From contig NZ_JAFFQE010000002.1 of NCBI RefSeq assembly GCF_016919005.1, forward strand, positions 124,001-188,000: a stretch of DNA of 64,000 nucleotides, in the 5' to 3' direction. Made by a program: the position numbers and the translations under genes. Below the pieces are notes generated by a model, which was not told the DNA's origin, did not search any database, and saw only the letters and a program-made list of their open reading frames with translations. This DNA comes from Desulfopila inferna. Lineage in GTDB: Bacteria; Desulfobacterota; Desulfobulbia; Desulfobulbales; Desulfocapsaceae. Shown here piece by piece: positions 48,567 to 57,197 of the stretch (positions are counted from its first letter, which is position 1; each line of letters begins with the position of its first letter).

Positions 48567-49082
48567 ATGCGAAAAATTACACTGTTATTATCACTGTTGT
48601 TGCTTATCGGAACCATTGGCGGCTGTGGCGGAAAAAAACGAGTGAACCTCAATCCGGGTGTTCCTCAGAATATCGCGGTACTCACTCTCGACGGTAATCT
48701 CGCCGGGCAAACTGAAGACCAGAAAAGGGAACTCGATATAGTTATGCGGTGGATGGATCGCGATATTATTAGCAGTCTGAAGCGATCGGGCCTCAATGCC
48801 GTACTGATCAAGGACAAGAAAAACTACTCAAAAAATATGGGAAAGCTGCTCATTGTCGATGTCGATGCCTTTAATCCAGGCAGCCGGGCGGCCCGGGCTT
48901 TTGTGGGTTATGGCGCTGGAGCGTCCTCGCTCGGTCTTGATTACTCTCTGCACGGTGAGGACGGTAAAAACTTACTGGCCTGGAAGGATAGCGTCGGCTC
49001 CAGTAAAGGCGGGACCTATTGTGCCCAGACACTTAATAGAAATGCCACGGAAAAAGTAGTCGTTTTCCTTAATAATAACTGA
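48567..49082 (+). CDS. Small lipoprotein, DUF4410-like
   Basis: A 171-residue lipoprotein with signal and lipobox IGTIGGC. GGAGAAAAAT precedes the ATG at 48567. The mature part (NIAVLTLDGNLAGQ, then DVDAFNPGSRAARAFVGYGAGASSLGLDYSL) resembles DUF4410-type outer-membrane lipoproteins. Function unknown. Confidence 0.75.
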   Translation: MRKITLLLSLLLLIGTIGGCGGKKRVNLNPGVPQNIAVLTLDGNLAGQTEDQKRELDIVMRWMDRDIISSLKRSGLNAVLIKDKKNYSKNMGKLLIVDVDAFNPGSRAARAFVGYGAGASSLGLDYSLHGEDGKNLLAWKDSVGSSKGGTYCAQTLNRNATEKVVVFLNNN

Positions 49083-49284
49083 GTCGAGCATAATCAGCTC
49101 ATTCCGCCCTTACCATTTCCAATGACATGCAATCTCATCGGACATGCTGAGGGCGTTTTCATTTCCGGGTCCCTCCAGGCAACCACAACGACATGTTATC
49201 ACTAAGGTGGCCTACCAAAAAGCAGCGACAAAACTCCCAGATGACCAGCAACCTATGTTTACGGTATATCCCTGAAATGAGGCA

Positions 49285-49632
49285 TTATCCAGGATTGACG
49301 GAAGCTGACTTGATTATGGCAAGTTGGCTGTCGATCTCATTGAGGAGAGCTTCCAAAGCGGAATAATCATCTTGCCGAGCTGCATCCTCCGTCTCCAGCA
49401 TGAGCTGATGCAGAATTTCGGCACCGACATTGCCTGCCGCGCCTTTTAGCTTATGCGCCTGACGTTTAATAGCCTCAACGTCTTTGTCATTAAAAGCCCG
49501 GTGCAGAGCCTCTATTTGGAGGGGAAGATCCTTACAGAATTCCGCCAGCACTATTTTCGTCAGATCTTCATCCTGCATAAGCCGGTTATAGAGCGCTTCG
49601 GTATTGAGTGGTTGCAGCCCCTGTCGTGACAT
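49285..49632 (-). CDS. Hpt phosphotransfer protein
   Basis: A 115-residue single Hpt domain: a helical bundle with the phospho-accepting His in QAHKLKGAAGNVGA. A good ribosome site (AGGATATAAAG) precedes the ATG. It would relay phosphate between histidine kinases and receivers; no partner is adjacent. Confidence 0.9.
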   Translation of the reverse strand: MSRQGLQPLNTEALYNRLMQDEDLTKIVLAEFCKDLPLQIEALHRAFNDKDVEAIKRQAHKLKGAAGNVGAEILHQLMLETEDAARQDDYSALEALLNEIDSQLAIIKSASVNPG

Positions 49633-50558
49633 CTTTATATCCTCCCTTCAACCAGCGGCATGGTCATATTCTCAACCGCCTCATTGCGAAACAGCCACTC
49701 TCCATATTGCGGAGTAGTGAATATTGTTAAAATGGTTTGCGTTCATGATCATACATTGCCGTAGCCAGAGAAAGACTAGCGGATCAATATATTATATTGC
49801 AGAACGAAAAAAGACACCTCTTCAGATAAAGTAAACCTGAAACCGTTTGCTACCAGTTTTAAAAGTACAGCACACAGTCGGCCGATATCAGCTATCACAC
49901 TTCTTTTCCGCAAAACCAAACCCGAAAACTGCCCCTGGGTAATGCTGAAGATCGAACCTTTTTACGATACCGTCGACCATCCTGGTGTTAAGTATCTCTA
50001 TCGCCGGTCGTCTGCGAGGTTTTGTGTAGTCCCATACTCTGCAGCCATTGTTGCACAAGTAGCAGGCTAATGTCCATGAGTTTAAATCTTTTTTTTGAAA
50101 CACATGTAGATGGAGTTCAGCTTAACTCTCCTTTTGTTACCCAATTAAACTTACCAAAAATATTTGAGTTTTCAGGCTACAGAAATATCGGGAATAAGTA
50201 TCTTTCCTTCTGGCGTTTGACATTTTCGCAGAATTAGGCCATACTGTGATGGTATTACATTCCAGGAGTGAACAACGGGGGGATCTCTCTCCCATGTTTC
50301 CGGCAAAGTCCGATCATAACAGTGGAAAAATAAGGTAGCGGGTATTTCTATTTCAATTCTCGCTCGGGTGCACACTTATCTTCACTGCTTCATACTGTAG
50401 TGGGTGATTCAATTGGTATTGCCTGCTCCGTCTCGGCACTGCTTTTCCATAAAACACAGTAGCCGTCCTAATTTCAGGCATCGGTCGGCAGACACCGCAC
50501 TCCTTCAACGGCTGTTGTTTTTTGATTATCAGCAGTAAAAAAATATAGTGGAGTAATT
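49633..50558. other. Long intergenic region
   Basis: About 930 bp without a convincing gene. Minus-strand frames at 49888-50103 and 50172-50375 are open but lie in different frames, have no ribosome sites and no family motif; they may be remnants of a decayed gene. No repeat family described here occurs in it. Confidence 0.4.
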
Positions 50559-50729
50559 ATGAAAGGAAAAATTACAAAAGACATTCTTCTTCGTGTAGGT
50601 AAAGGCGTCATGCGCATTCCCCGCAGTAAAGATGAAATAGTTCAGGAACCCCAGCGTTTTTCCCCCGACCAGTCCCCCTCGCTTGAGAATGATAAACATT
50701 TGCCCTCCCGCAAAAGCAAACGTTCCTGA
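50559..50729 (+). CDS. Small basic protein, hypothetical
   Basis: A 56-residue frame with a good ribosome site (GGAG, five bases, then ATG). It begins MKGKITKDILLRVGKGVMRI and ends in a Lys/Arg/Ser-rich tail. No domain is recognised. The ribosome site and an amphipathic start make it a plausible real small gene. Confidence 0.5.
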   Translation: MKGKITKDILLRVGKGVMRIPRSKDEIVQEPQRFSPDQSPSLENDKHLPSRKSKRS

Positions 50730-50887
50730 ATACTATCCGCCAGACCGGTTTCGCTGACGATATATTTAACCCGGTTGAGCTGAATAGGACTAAGCCGATT
50801 TTTTTTCGACATCAGATTTTCTTTGCAGGACGCGGCTCTATAAAGTTAAAATAAATAGAAAAAATCCGCAAAAATGAGGAAGCCTTT

Positions 50888-51355
50888 ATGCAATCGATCG
50901 GCATTATCAGATCACCCTTTACCGAACTGGCCAATATGCCAATTCAGCCCAAAGGCGCCGCCGGGGCTGAAGGTACTATTATCGTTGATCCTCAATTTGA
51001 ACGCGGTCTTGACGATCTGGACGGTTTCAGCCACATCTATCTTCTCTACCTGTTTCATAAGGCAGACAGAACAGAACTGACTGTCGTACCCTTTATGGAC
51101 GATTCCCCTCGGGGAGTTTTTTCGACACGATCACCTTTGCGTCCAGGACATATAGGTCTTTCCATCGTTGAACTGCTCGGGCGGCAAGGCAATGAGCTCA
51201 AGGTCAGAGGGATTGATATTCTTGACCAGACACCGCTCCTCGACATCAAGCCGTATATTGCGGAATTCGATGAGGTAAAGGAGAGCCGGTCGGGATGGTT
51301 ATGTGCCAGTGAAGAGGAAGTGCGTAAAAAAAGATCGGATAGACGTTTTACGTAA
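50888..51355 (+). CDS. trmO: tRNA t6A37 methyltransferase TrmO
   Basis: A 155-residue TrmO/TsaA-family protein that methylates t6A37 in tRNA. Typical blocks are IGIIRSPFTE, GFSHIYLLYLFH and RGVFSTRSPLRPGHIGLSIVEL, with DQTPLLDIKPYIAEFD towards the end. The family contains the only SAM-dependent methyltransferase with a beta-barrel fold of this type. It is monocistronic. Confidence 0.93.
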   Translation: MQSIGIIRSPFTELANMPIQPKGAAGAEGTIIVDPQFERGLDDLDGFSHIYLLYLFHKADRTELTVVPFMDDSPRGVFSTRSPLRPGHIGLSIVELLGRQGNELKVRGIDILDQTPLLDIKPYIAEFDEVKESRSGWLCASEEEVRKKRSDRRFT

Positions 51356-51485
51356 CACCAGCAGAAGAACGGAAAACCGTATTTCTATGTTCTTCCGAAA
51401 GTCCTCAATTCTAATCCCTTAAAGCCGATAAGCGATCCCTGTAACTCAAGCCCGCCCCATTGTTCCAACTCGGAGATTTTTTCAG

Positions 51486-52073
51486 TTATGGAGTGATCTC
51501 GGTACCCAGAACCTTGAGAAATTCACGGATCCACTGTGGATGTGCAGGCCAGGCCGGTGCCGTCACGAGATTGCCGTCTACATGAGCATCGGAGAATGTT
51601 TCATTGTTGGCAATCCAGGTACCTCCTGCGACTTCGACATCAGGGCCACAGGCGGGATAGGCTGAACATGACCTGCCTTTCAGCACTCCTGCCGCCACCA
51701 GGATCTGCGGACCATGACACACTGCGGCGATGGGCTTGCTGTTTTTGTCGAAATGGCGCACGATCTCCAGTACCCTGGCATTGAGGCGCAGATATTCGGG
51801 AGCTCTGCCGCCCGGGATAACCAGGGCGTCGAACTGCTCCGGGTCAATGGTGGCAAAATCGGCGGTTATCATGAAGTCATGTCCCGGTTTTTCAGAATAT
51901 GTCTGATCTCCCTCGAAATCGTGAATAGCCGTTTTCACCGTATTACCCGCCTTCTTCTCAGGACAGACCGTTTCCACATCGTGCCCTACCATCAACAACA
52001 TCTGATAAGGTACCATTGCCTCATAATCTTCTACAAAATCACCAACAAGCATCAGTATTTTTTTCATTGCCAT
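51486..52073 (-). CDS. DJ-1/PfpI-family protein
   Basis: A 195-residue protein with GGAGA before its ATG. The nucleophile elbow [10 protein letters not shown] carries the conserved Cys, and [12 protein letters not shown] precedes it. Members act as proteases, deglycases or chaperones; the activity here is unclear. It lies 28 bp downstream of the PHP phosphatase and may be co-transcribed. Confidence 0.9.
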   Translation of the reverse strand: MAMKKILMLVGDFVEDYEAMVPYQMLLMVGHDVETVCPEKKAGNTVKTAIHDFEGDQTYSEKPGHDFMITADFATIDPEQFDALVIPGGRAPEYLRLNARVLEIVRHFDKNSKPIAAVCHGPQILVAAGVLKGRSCSAYPACGPDVEVAGGTWIANNETFSDAHVDGNLVTAPAWPAHPQWIREFLKVLGTEITP

Positions 52074-52101
52074 TGCTGTTTCTCCTTATTTATCCCGATA
52101 T

Positions 52102-52965
52102 TCAGATATTTCCCTTTTTATACAGAGCAGGTGTTCGCCAGTTGGTATTAAATCCCAGTTTTTCCAGCTCGAGCATGGCCCTGTCTATATACAAACCAAT
52201 CGAGTCAGCCCCATGTGAGTCATCACCAGGCACCACGGCAATTTCCCGTTGACGCGCCAGAGAAAGGATTTCTCTGCTTACATATGGCTCATCAGCTCCT
52301 TTCAGCAGGGCACGTAGATTATAATCGAGAATTAATCCCTCCTGCTGAATGAAATCCAGATTTCGCTCAATACGCTCCATAACAGGCGGCTTTTTCAACC
52401 TGTTTCTATATTGCGGATCATAGATGCGGATGAGGTCAAAATGCCCAACCACCGCCGGTTTAAAATACTTCAGCATCTCAAACTGCTGGTCGAAATATCG
52501 ACAATAGAGATTATCCATTCCACCCGCACTGTGTGCAGCCTCGGCATACATATCCGGCGAATAGTCAATTGGCATATCATCGACATGATGAACTGAACCG
52601 ACAATATAATCAGGTTCAAACTCCTCCAGGAATCTCCCGACCATCTCCCGATACCCCTTACACGTCTCGATCTCCATTCCGACAAAAAGGATTACCTGGT
52701 GCCGATACTTGTGCTGCAGTCTGCGACCCTCCCGAACGTATTGCCCAAAACGATGGTTGAGGAACTCTACGGTGAATCCCGCCTTTTTTTCTTCCGGGTA
52801 CAAAAACTCATCCGCGAGTGCAGGCATATGTTCGGTTATGCCGACCCACGAAAAGCCGGTGGCAATATATGCTTCTATGATTTCTTCCAAAGAATCAGTG
52901 GCATGACTGCAGAATTGGCCGCTATGACCGCCATGCACCGATACCCTTGCTGGATTTTTTTTCAT
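52102..52965 (-). CDS. PHP-domain histidinol-phosphatase-like protein
   Basis: A 287-residue PHP-fold protein. VHGGHSGQFCSHATDSLEEII starts the metal site, followed by GITEHMPAL, FVGMEIETCKG, and GSVHHVDDMPID. A C-terminal DDSHGADSIG supplies further ligands. It resembles HisK/HisJ phosphatases but is not in a his operon, so another phosphoester is possible. Start has a weak ribosome site. Confidence 0.85.
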   Translation of the reverse strand: MKKNPARVSVHGGHSGQFCSHATDSLEEIIEAYIATGFSWVGITEHMPALADEFLYPEEKKAGFTVEFLNHRFGQYVREGRRLQHKYRHQVILFVGMEIETCKGYREMVGRFLEEFEPDYIVGSVHHVDDMPIDYSPDMYAEAAHSAGGMDNLYCRYFDQQFEMLKYFKPAVVGHFDLIRIYDPQYRNRLKKPPVMERIERNLDFIQQEGLILDYNLRALLKGADEPYVSREILSLARQREIAVVPGDDSHGADSIGLYIDRAMLELEKLGFNTNWRTPALYKKGNI

Positions 52966-53220
52966 GGGATACTCACGGAATTGGATATATTCAGGTGACA
53001 GCCATCTCTTTTTGAAGCGGCAATTGAATGTGATATCGCCTTTCGCTCAAACCCGGGATGTTTTTTTTGGTATGAAATGCTCATCACTCCTTTAACTTCC
53101 TAAAAATATACATATATTATTTTCAAGCTCAGATGGTTCATCTCATGATGCAAGAAAAGAATCCGTCCAAGGGTTCATATCCGGTTCTCGACTGGGTCAC
53201 TGTAAAGAGGGAGGAAAAGC

Positions 53221-53661
53221 ATGAAAGCTATCACAAACATCGTTGTACCCGTCGACTTGGAAGAACATACCGAAAAGCTGGTCGAATATGCTGCATACAT
53301 GGCGGAGAAACTCTCAGCCGACCTGACTCTTGTTCATGTTATCGAGCCTTTCCGGGCCATCGGCGACATGGAGCTCGGCACAGCAACTGTAGAGAAATAT
53401 AACCAGAATCGTGTTGATCATGCCAAAGAATTTCTGGAAAAGCTGGTTTCCGCCTATCCCAGCTGTAAAAGCGCCAAAGTTATCTCAGGAGACATCGTCG
53501 ATGAAATTGTCGCATTTGCACAAGGACAGGAGACTGCTCTCATCATTATCGGCACCCACGGTTCCAAAGGGATAGAAAAGCTTCTTCTGGGAAGTGTCGC
53601 CGAACGTGTCGTTAAACGTGCTCACTGCCCGACCCTGGTAATGAATCCTTTCAAACAGTAA
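53221..53661 (+). CDS. Universal stress protein
   Basis: A 146-residue UspA-family protein with GAGGGAGGAAA upstream of its ATG. It begins with ITNIVVPVDLEEHTEKLVEYA, and the ATP-binding end reads IIGTHGSKGIEKLLLGSVAERVVKRAHCPTLVM. This is the nucleotide-binding form. A short hairpin (53676-53697, CTCCCCC/GGGGGAG) follows but lacks a U run. Confidence 0.93.
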   Translation: MKAITNIVVPVDLEEHTEKLVEYAAYMAEKLSADLTLVHVIEPFRAIGDMELGTATVEKYNQNRVDHAKEFLEKLVSAYPSCKSAKVISGDIVDEIVAFAQGQETALIIIGTHGSKGIEKLLLGSVAERVVKRAHCPTLVMNPFKQ

Positions 53662-53866
53662 TCCGGCATCAAAGGCTCCCCCGGTAATCAGGGGGAGTTG
53701 GCGCTGATTGAGATCGTGCGGATGTTTTCCCTGTCCAAGCATGTTCAACTATCTCAGTCCACTCTGTTTGCATTCCTTTGCATACCTGTTACAATAGCTC
53801 AGAAAAGAATGCTTACCTGAGGATATCAGCCCATTAGATGAAGATCAATAGATAATCAGGAACAAC

Positions 53867-54559
53867 ATGCCGCCCCGCTTTGATAATTACTTGCAGACAA
53901 CCTATTTTTTAGATTTCGAAAACCCTGTTGTTAGTGATTTTGCAGAAGCACACTGCGATACCTCTGCAGAACCACGGACCAAAGCTGTTCAGTTGTATTA
54001 TGCGGTCAGGGACAAAATCACCTATGATCCCTATGACCTGCAACCAGATCGCAGCACCCTGCGGGCAAGCTCAGTCATCTGCAAAGGCGTGGGCTACTGC
54101 GTCGCCAAGGCCGTCCTTCTCGCGGCCCTGGCCAGACAGCAGGGGATTCCGGCCCGTCTGGGCTTTGCCGATGTGACAAATCATCTCAGCACCACAAAGC
54201 TGCGTCGGGTGATGGAGAGTGATGTGTTTGTCTACCATGGCTACACCGAGCTTTACCTTCAGGAAAAATGGGTGAAAGCCACTCCCGCTTTCAACCTATC
54301 CCTGTGCACACGATTCAATGTCCGCCCGCTGGAGTTTGACGGTGTCAATGATTCACTTTTTCATGAGTTCGACCTGCATGGCCAGAAACATATGGAATAC
54401 ATGGCAGACCACGGTCACTTTGAAGATCTGCCATTCAACCGAATGTTCAAAGCCTATGAACAGCAGTACCCTGGCATGTTTGAACGGTTCAGGAATCTCA
54501 AGGAAACCGACTTCTCCAGGGAGGCCGAGGAAGAAAATACACCTCTTGGTGATTCATGA
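53867..54559 (+). CDS. Transglutaminase-like protein
   Basis: A 230-residue protein with a transglutaminase-like fold. The catalytic Cys is in ICKGVGYCVAKAVLL, the His in VFVYHGYTELYL, and the Asp is replaced or shifted in KWVKATPAFN. The same arrangement is used by bacterial peptidases and amide-forming enzymes. It overlaps the ThiF-like gene by 4 bp (ATGA), indicating linked function. Confidence 0.87.
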   Translation: MPPRFDNYLQTTYFLDFENPVVSDFAEAHCDTSAEPRTKAVQLYYAVRDKITYDPYDLQPDRSTLRASSVICKGVGYCVAKAVLLAALARQQGIPARLGFADVTNHLSTTKLRRVMESDVFVYHGYTELYLQEKWVKATPAFNLSLCTRFNVRPLEFDGVNDSLFHEFDLHGQKHMEYMADHGHFEDLPFNRMFKAYEQQYPGMFERFRNLKETDFSREAEEENTPLGDS

Positions 54560-55413
54560 ACAGTGATCTTGAAAAACTGCTCAAAGAACGAGCCAGACAG
54601 CAGAGGCGTCCGGACGGCACAGCATATCTCAGTCTCCCTCACAGAGATGAGATTTCCATCGCCAGCCTTACAGGGGCATCACTCAGGAAAGTACAGATCT
54701 CAGCCTTGCTCAACGATGTCATTCCCGAACGTTACTGCCGCAACCAGAGGAGTCTGACCAGCGCTGAACAAATACTCCTTCTCCGTTCTCATGTTGCCGT
54801 TATCGGGCAGGGCGGTCTCGGCGGCACGGTCACGGAAATACTGGCGCGCCTCGGAATCGGCAGCCTTACGCTGGTAGACGGCGATGTCTTCGAGGAAAGC
54901 AATCTTAACCGGCAACTACTTGCCACGGTCGATACTCTGGGCTTGAAAAAAGCCGAAACCGGCGGACAACGGGTGCGCGCCATCAATCCTGCGGTGGAGG
55001 TTGAGGTGGTCAATGAATTTCTGACGAAAAAGAATGGCTCCGCCATTCTTGCCGGAGCACACCTGGCGGTGGACTGTCTCGACTCTATTCCCTCCAGATT
55101 CATCCTCGAAGAGGCCTGCCGCGAAAGCGATATTGCACTGGTTTCGGCGGCCATCGCGGGTGCCGCCGGGCAAGCCATGGTAATTTTTCCCGGAGAAACC
55201 GGTCTTCGACAAATTTATGGAGACCCCGATTCCACACCTCAAAAAGGAATAGAGACACGGCTGGGAACCTTGCCTTATGCCGCGATCTTCATGGCCGCTG
55301 TTGAATGTGCCGAGGTGGTATCTCTGCTCTGCAGGCAGAACTCTTCTTTACGCAGTTCCCTGCTTATAGCCAATATAGATGACAAGACCATGGAAACGAT
55401 TTCTCTGACTTAG
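54556..55413 (+). CDS. ThiF/MoeB/HesA-family adenylyltransferase
   Basis: A 285-residue E1-like protein. After ~75 extra residues, the Rossmann nucleotide site is VAVIGQGGLGGTVTEILARLGIGSLTLVDGDVFEESNLNRQ, with the Arg finger after NLN. CLDSIPSRFILEEAC is the next block. The zinc CxxC pairs and the MoeB/ThiF active Cys region are not apparent, so the downstream steps are unclear. It overlaps the transglutaminase gene. Confidence 0.85.
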   Translation: MNSDLEKLLKERARQQRRPDGTAYLSLPHRDEISIASLTGASLRKVQISALLNDVIPERYCRNQRSLTSAEQILLLRSHVAVIGQGGLGGTVTEILARLGIGSLTLVDGDVFEESNLNRQLLATVDTLGLKKAETGGQRVRAINPAVEVEVVNEFLTKKNGSAILAGAHLAVDCLDSIPSRFILEEACRESDIALVSAAIAGAAGQAMVIFPGETGLRQIYGDPDSTPQKGIETRLGTLPYAAIFMAAVECAEVVSLLCRQNSSLRSSLLIANIDDKTMETISLT

Positions 55414-55449
55414 ACTCGCCCTGACTCCACCCCGATTTTTATGTTATTC

Positions 55450-55501
55450 GTAACTATTCAGCAAAGAGCTGAGAACCAACAGCTTACCTCTGAATAGTTA
55501 C
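55450..55501. repeat. Family C inverted repeat, 52 bp
   Basis: GTAACTATTCAG (55450-55461) and CTGAATAGTTAC (55490-55501) are perfect inverted 12-mers, with AGCTG/CAGCT also paired inside. It sits between the convergent thiF-like and lpdA genes and could also act as a terminator. The same ends occur at 56935 and 57195. Confidence 0.8.
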
Positions 55502-55503
55502 CG

Positions 55504-56919
55504 TTATTTCTTCTTTTTCGGCGGCAAAGCGTCTGTTATCGAACCATCCACCATTTCACAGGCAAACGCGAAGGTTTCCGACAAAGTCGGGTGAGCATGA
55601 ATAGTCTTGCTGATATCCTCGGCGTCGGCTCCAAGTTCCAGGGCCACAACAGCTTCATGAATGAGTTCGCCGCCGTTGAGCCCACAGATGGCGGCACCGA
55701 TTATTCGCCCCGTCTCCTTTGAGAAAAGCACCTTGCTCGCACCTATGGCGGCGCCCGATGACAGGGCACGGCCACTCGCTCCCCAGGAGAATTTTCCTTT
55801 ATCATACTCAATGCCTTTCTCTTTTGCCTCTTTCTCAGTGAATCCCATCCAGGCCACTTCCGGATTGGTATATGCCACTGCCGGAATGGCGAGTGCGGAA
55901 AAGGCAGAATTATGGCCGGCACACACCTCGGCTGCAACCTTACCCTGATGGGTTGCCTTATGGGCAAGCATAGGGTCACCCACAACATCGCCGATTGCAA
56001 AAACGGTGGCGGCAGAAGTTCTCTGTTGCTCATCCACCTCGATATAGCCACGCGAAGACGTCGTGATGCCAAGCTTATCCAGACCTATCTCTTCGCTGTT
56101 GGGCTTGCGGCCGACAGCAATAAGAACGGCATCATATTCGCTGGTTTCTTCCTTCTCTTTATGCTCAATAACAACCTTTACCGCGTTCTCCTCGGCCGTG
56201 ATTTTTGTAACTTTGGCATTGGTCATGATGGTATAGATTTTTTTCAGCTTCTGGAAAAGCGGCTGCACCATGTCCTTATCCGCTGGCGGAATCAACTGGT
56301 CGAGCATCTCCACTATGGTGATTTCAGACCCCAGGGCACTATATACCTGGGCCATCTCCAAGCCGATGACACCGCCGCCTATAATAAGGAGCCGTCCCGG
56401 AATAAAGTCCAGGCGCAGAGCATCACTTGAGTCCCAGATGCGGGAATCCTCCGGCTGTCCAGGCAGGGCGAAGGGCCGTGAGCCGGTTGCGATTATAGCA
56501 TTTTTAAAACCAATTACCGAATCCCCTTCTGCAGTCGTGACCTTGAGTGATTCCTGGTCCTGAAAAACTCCGTTGCCGGTGATGCGGGTGATTTTTCTGG
56601 CCTTGACAAGACCGTCAAGGCCGTCGGTGAGTTTTTTTATCACGGATTCTTTTTTGGCACGCATGGCCTCAAGATCAATTTCCGGCTTGTTAAAGGTGAT
56701 ACCAAAATCGGCAGCCTCCTGCGCCTCTTCGATGACCAGTGCCCCATGAAGCAATGTTTTCGAGGGTATACAGCCGACATTGAGGCAGACGCCGCCAAGA
56801 CGATTGCCCTTCTCAATCAGACAAACGCTCAAGCCGAGATCGGCACCACGGAATGCAGCAGTGTAGCCGCCCGGGCCTCCGCCGAGGACAACCAGATCAA
56901 ATTTTTTGCTCTCGCTCAC
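55504..56919 (-). CDS. lpdA: Dihydrolipoamide dehydrogenase (E3)
   Basis: A 471-residue flavoenzyme. It starts at a GTG with a strong ribosome site (GGAGGAGGAG). The FAD motif VVLGGGPGGYTAAFRGADLG is followed by the redox pair GGVCLNVGCIPSK. The NAD motif is IIGGGVIGLEMAQVYSALG. HAHPTLSETF near the C-terminus carries the catalytic His/Glu. It reoxidises the lipoyl groups of the PDH complex. It is the third gene of the operon, separated from aceF by an inverted-repeat element. Confidence 0.96.
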   Translation of the reverse strand: MSESKKFDLVVLGGGPGGYTAAFRGADLGLSVCLIEKGNRLGGVCLNVGCIPSKTLLHGALVIEEAQEAADFGITFNKPEIDLEAMRAKKESVIKKLTDGLDGLVKARKITRITGNGVFQDQESLKVTTAEGDSVIGFKNAIIATGSRPFALPGQPEDSRIWDSSDALRLDFIPGRLLIIGGGVIGLEMAQVYSALGSEITIVEMLDQLIPPADKDMVQPLFQKLKKIYTIMTNAKVTKITAEENAVKVVIEHKEKEETSEYDAVLIAVGRKPNSEEIGLDKLGITTSSRGYIEVDEQQRTSAATVFAIGDVVGDPMLAHKATHQGKVAAEVCAGHNSAFSALAIPAVAYTNPEVAWMGFTEKEAKEKGIEYDKGKFSWGASGRALSSGAAIGASKVLFSKETGRIIGAAICGLNGGELIHEAVVALELGADAEDISKTIHAHPTLSETFAFACEMVDGSITDALPPKKKK

Positions 56920-56934
56920 TTCTCCTCCTCCATC

Positions 56935-57195
56935 GGTAACTATTCAGCGTACTAACCGGGCAGGCCCGGTCTCTATTTTGAAAGTAACAATATCTTGGTC
57001 GATTGATCTTATTGTCTGGCCAACCTCCTGTTATTTGGCCAACCTCCTGCCTGTAACTGTTCAGAGGTAAGCGTAGGCTCCGGGTGCGCCATATGTCCAT
57101 AAGCAGGGCGGTTAGCTATACATTGTGTATGCTGGACGGCCTGATCATGGACAGGTAAGCGTAGACTCCGGATGGTGTGTTGCTGAACAGTTACC
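56935..57195. repeat. Family C element, 261 bp, between aceF and lpdA
   Basis: Ends are GGTAACTATTCAGC (56935-56948) and GCTGAACAGTTACC (57182-57195), imperfect inverted copies. Inside are direct repeats: GGCCAACCTCCTG at 57018 and 57037, and AGGTAAGCGTAG(G/A)CTCCGG at 57065 and 57153. No open frame is supported. It separates two genes of one operon, so the lpdA message must cross it or start from within it. Confidence 0.8.
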
Positions 57196-57197
57196 TA

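Noticed and set aside
53676-53697. Terminator after the universal stress gene
   Set aside because: The stem is good, but no U run follows on either strand, so it is not called a terminator.
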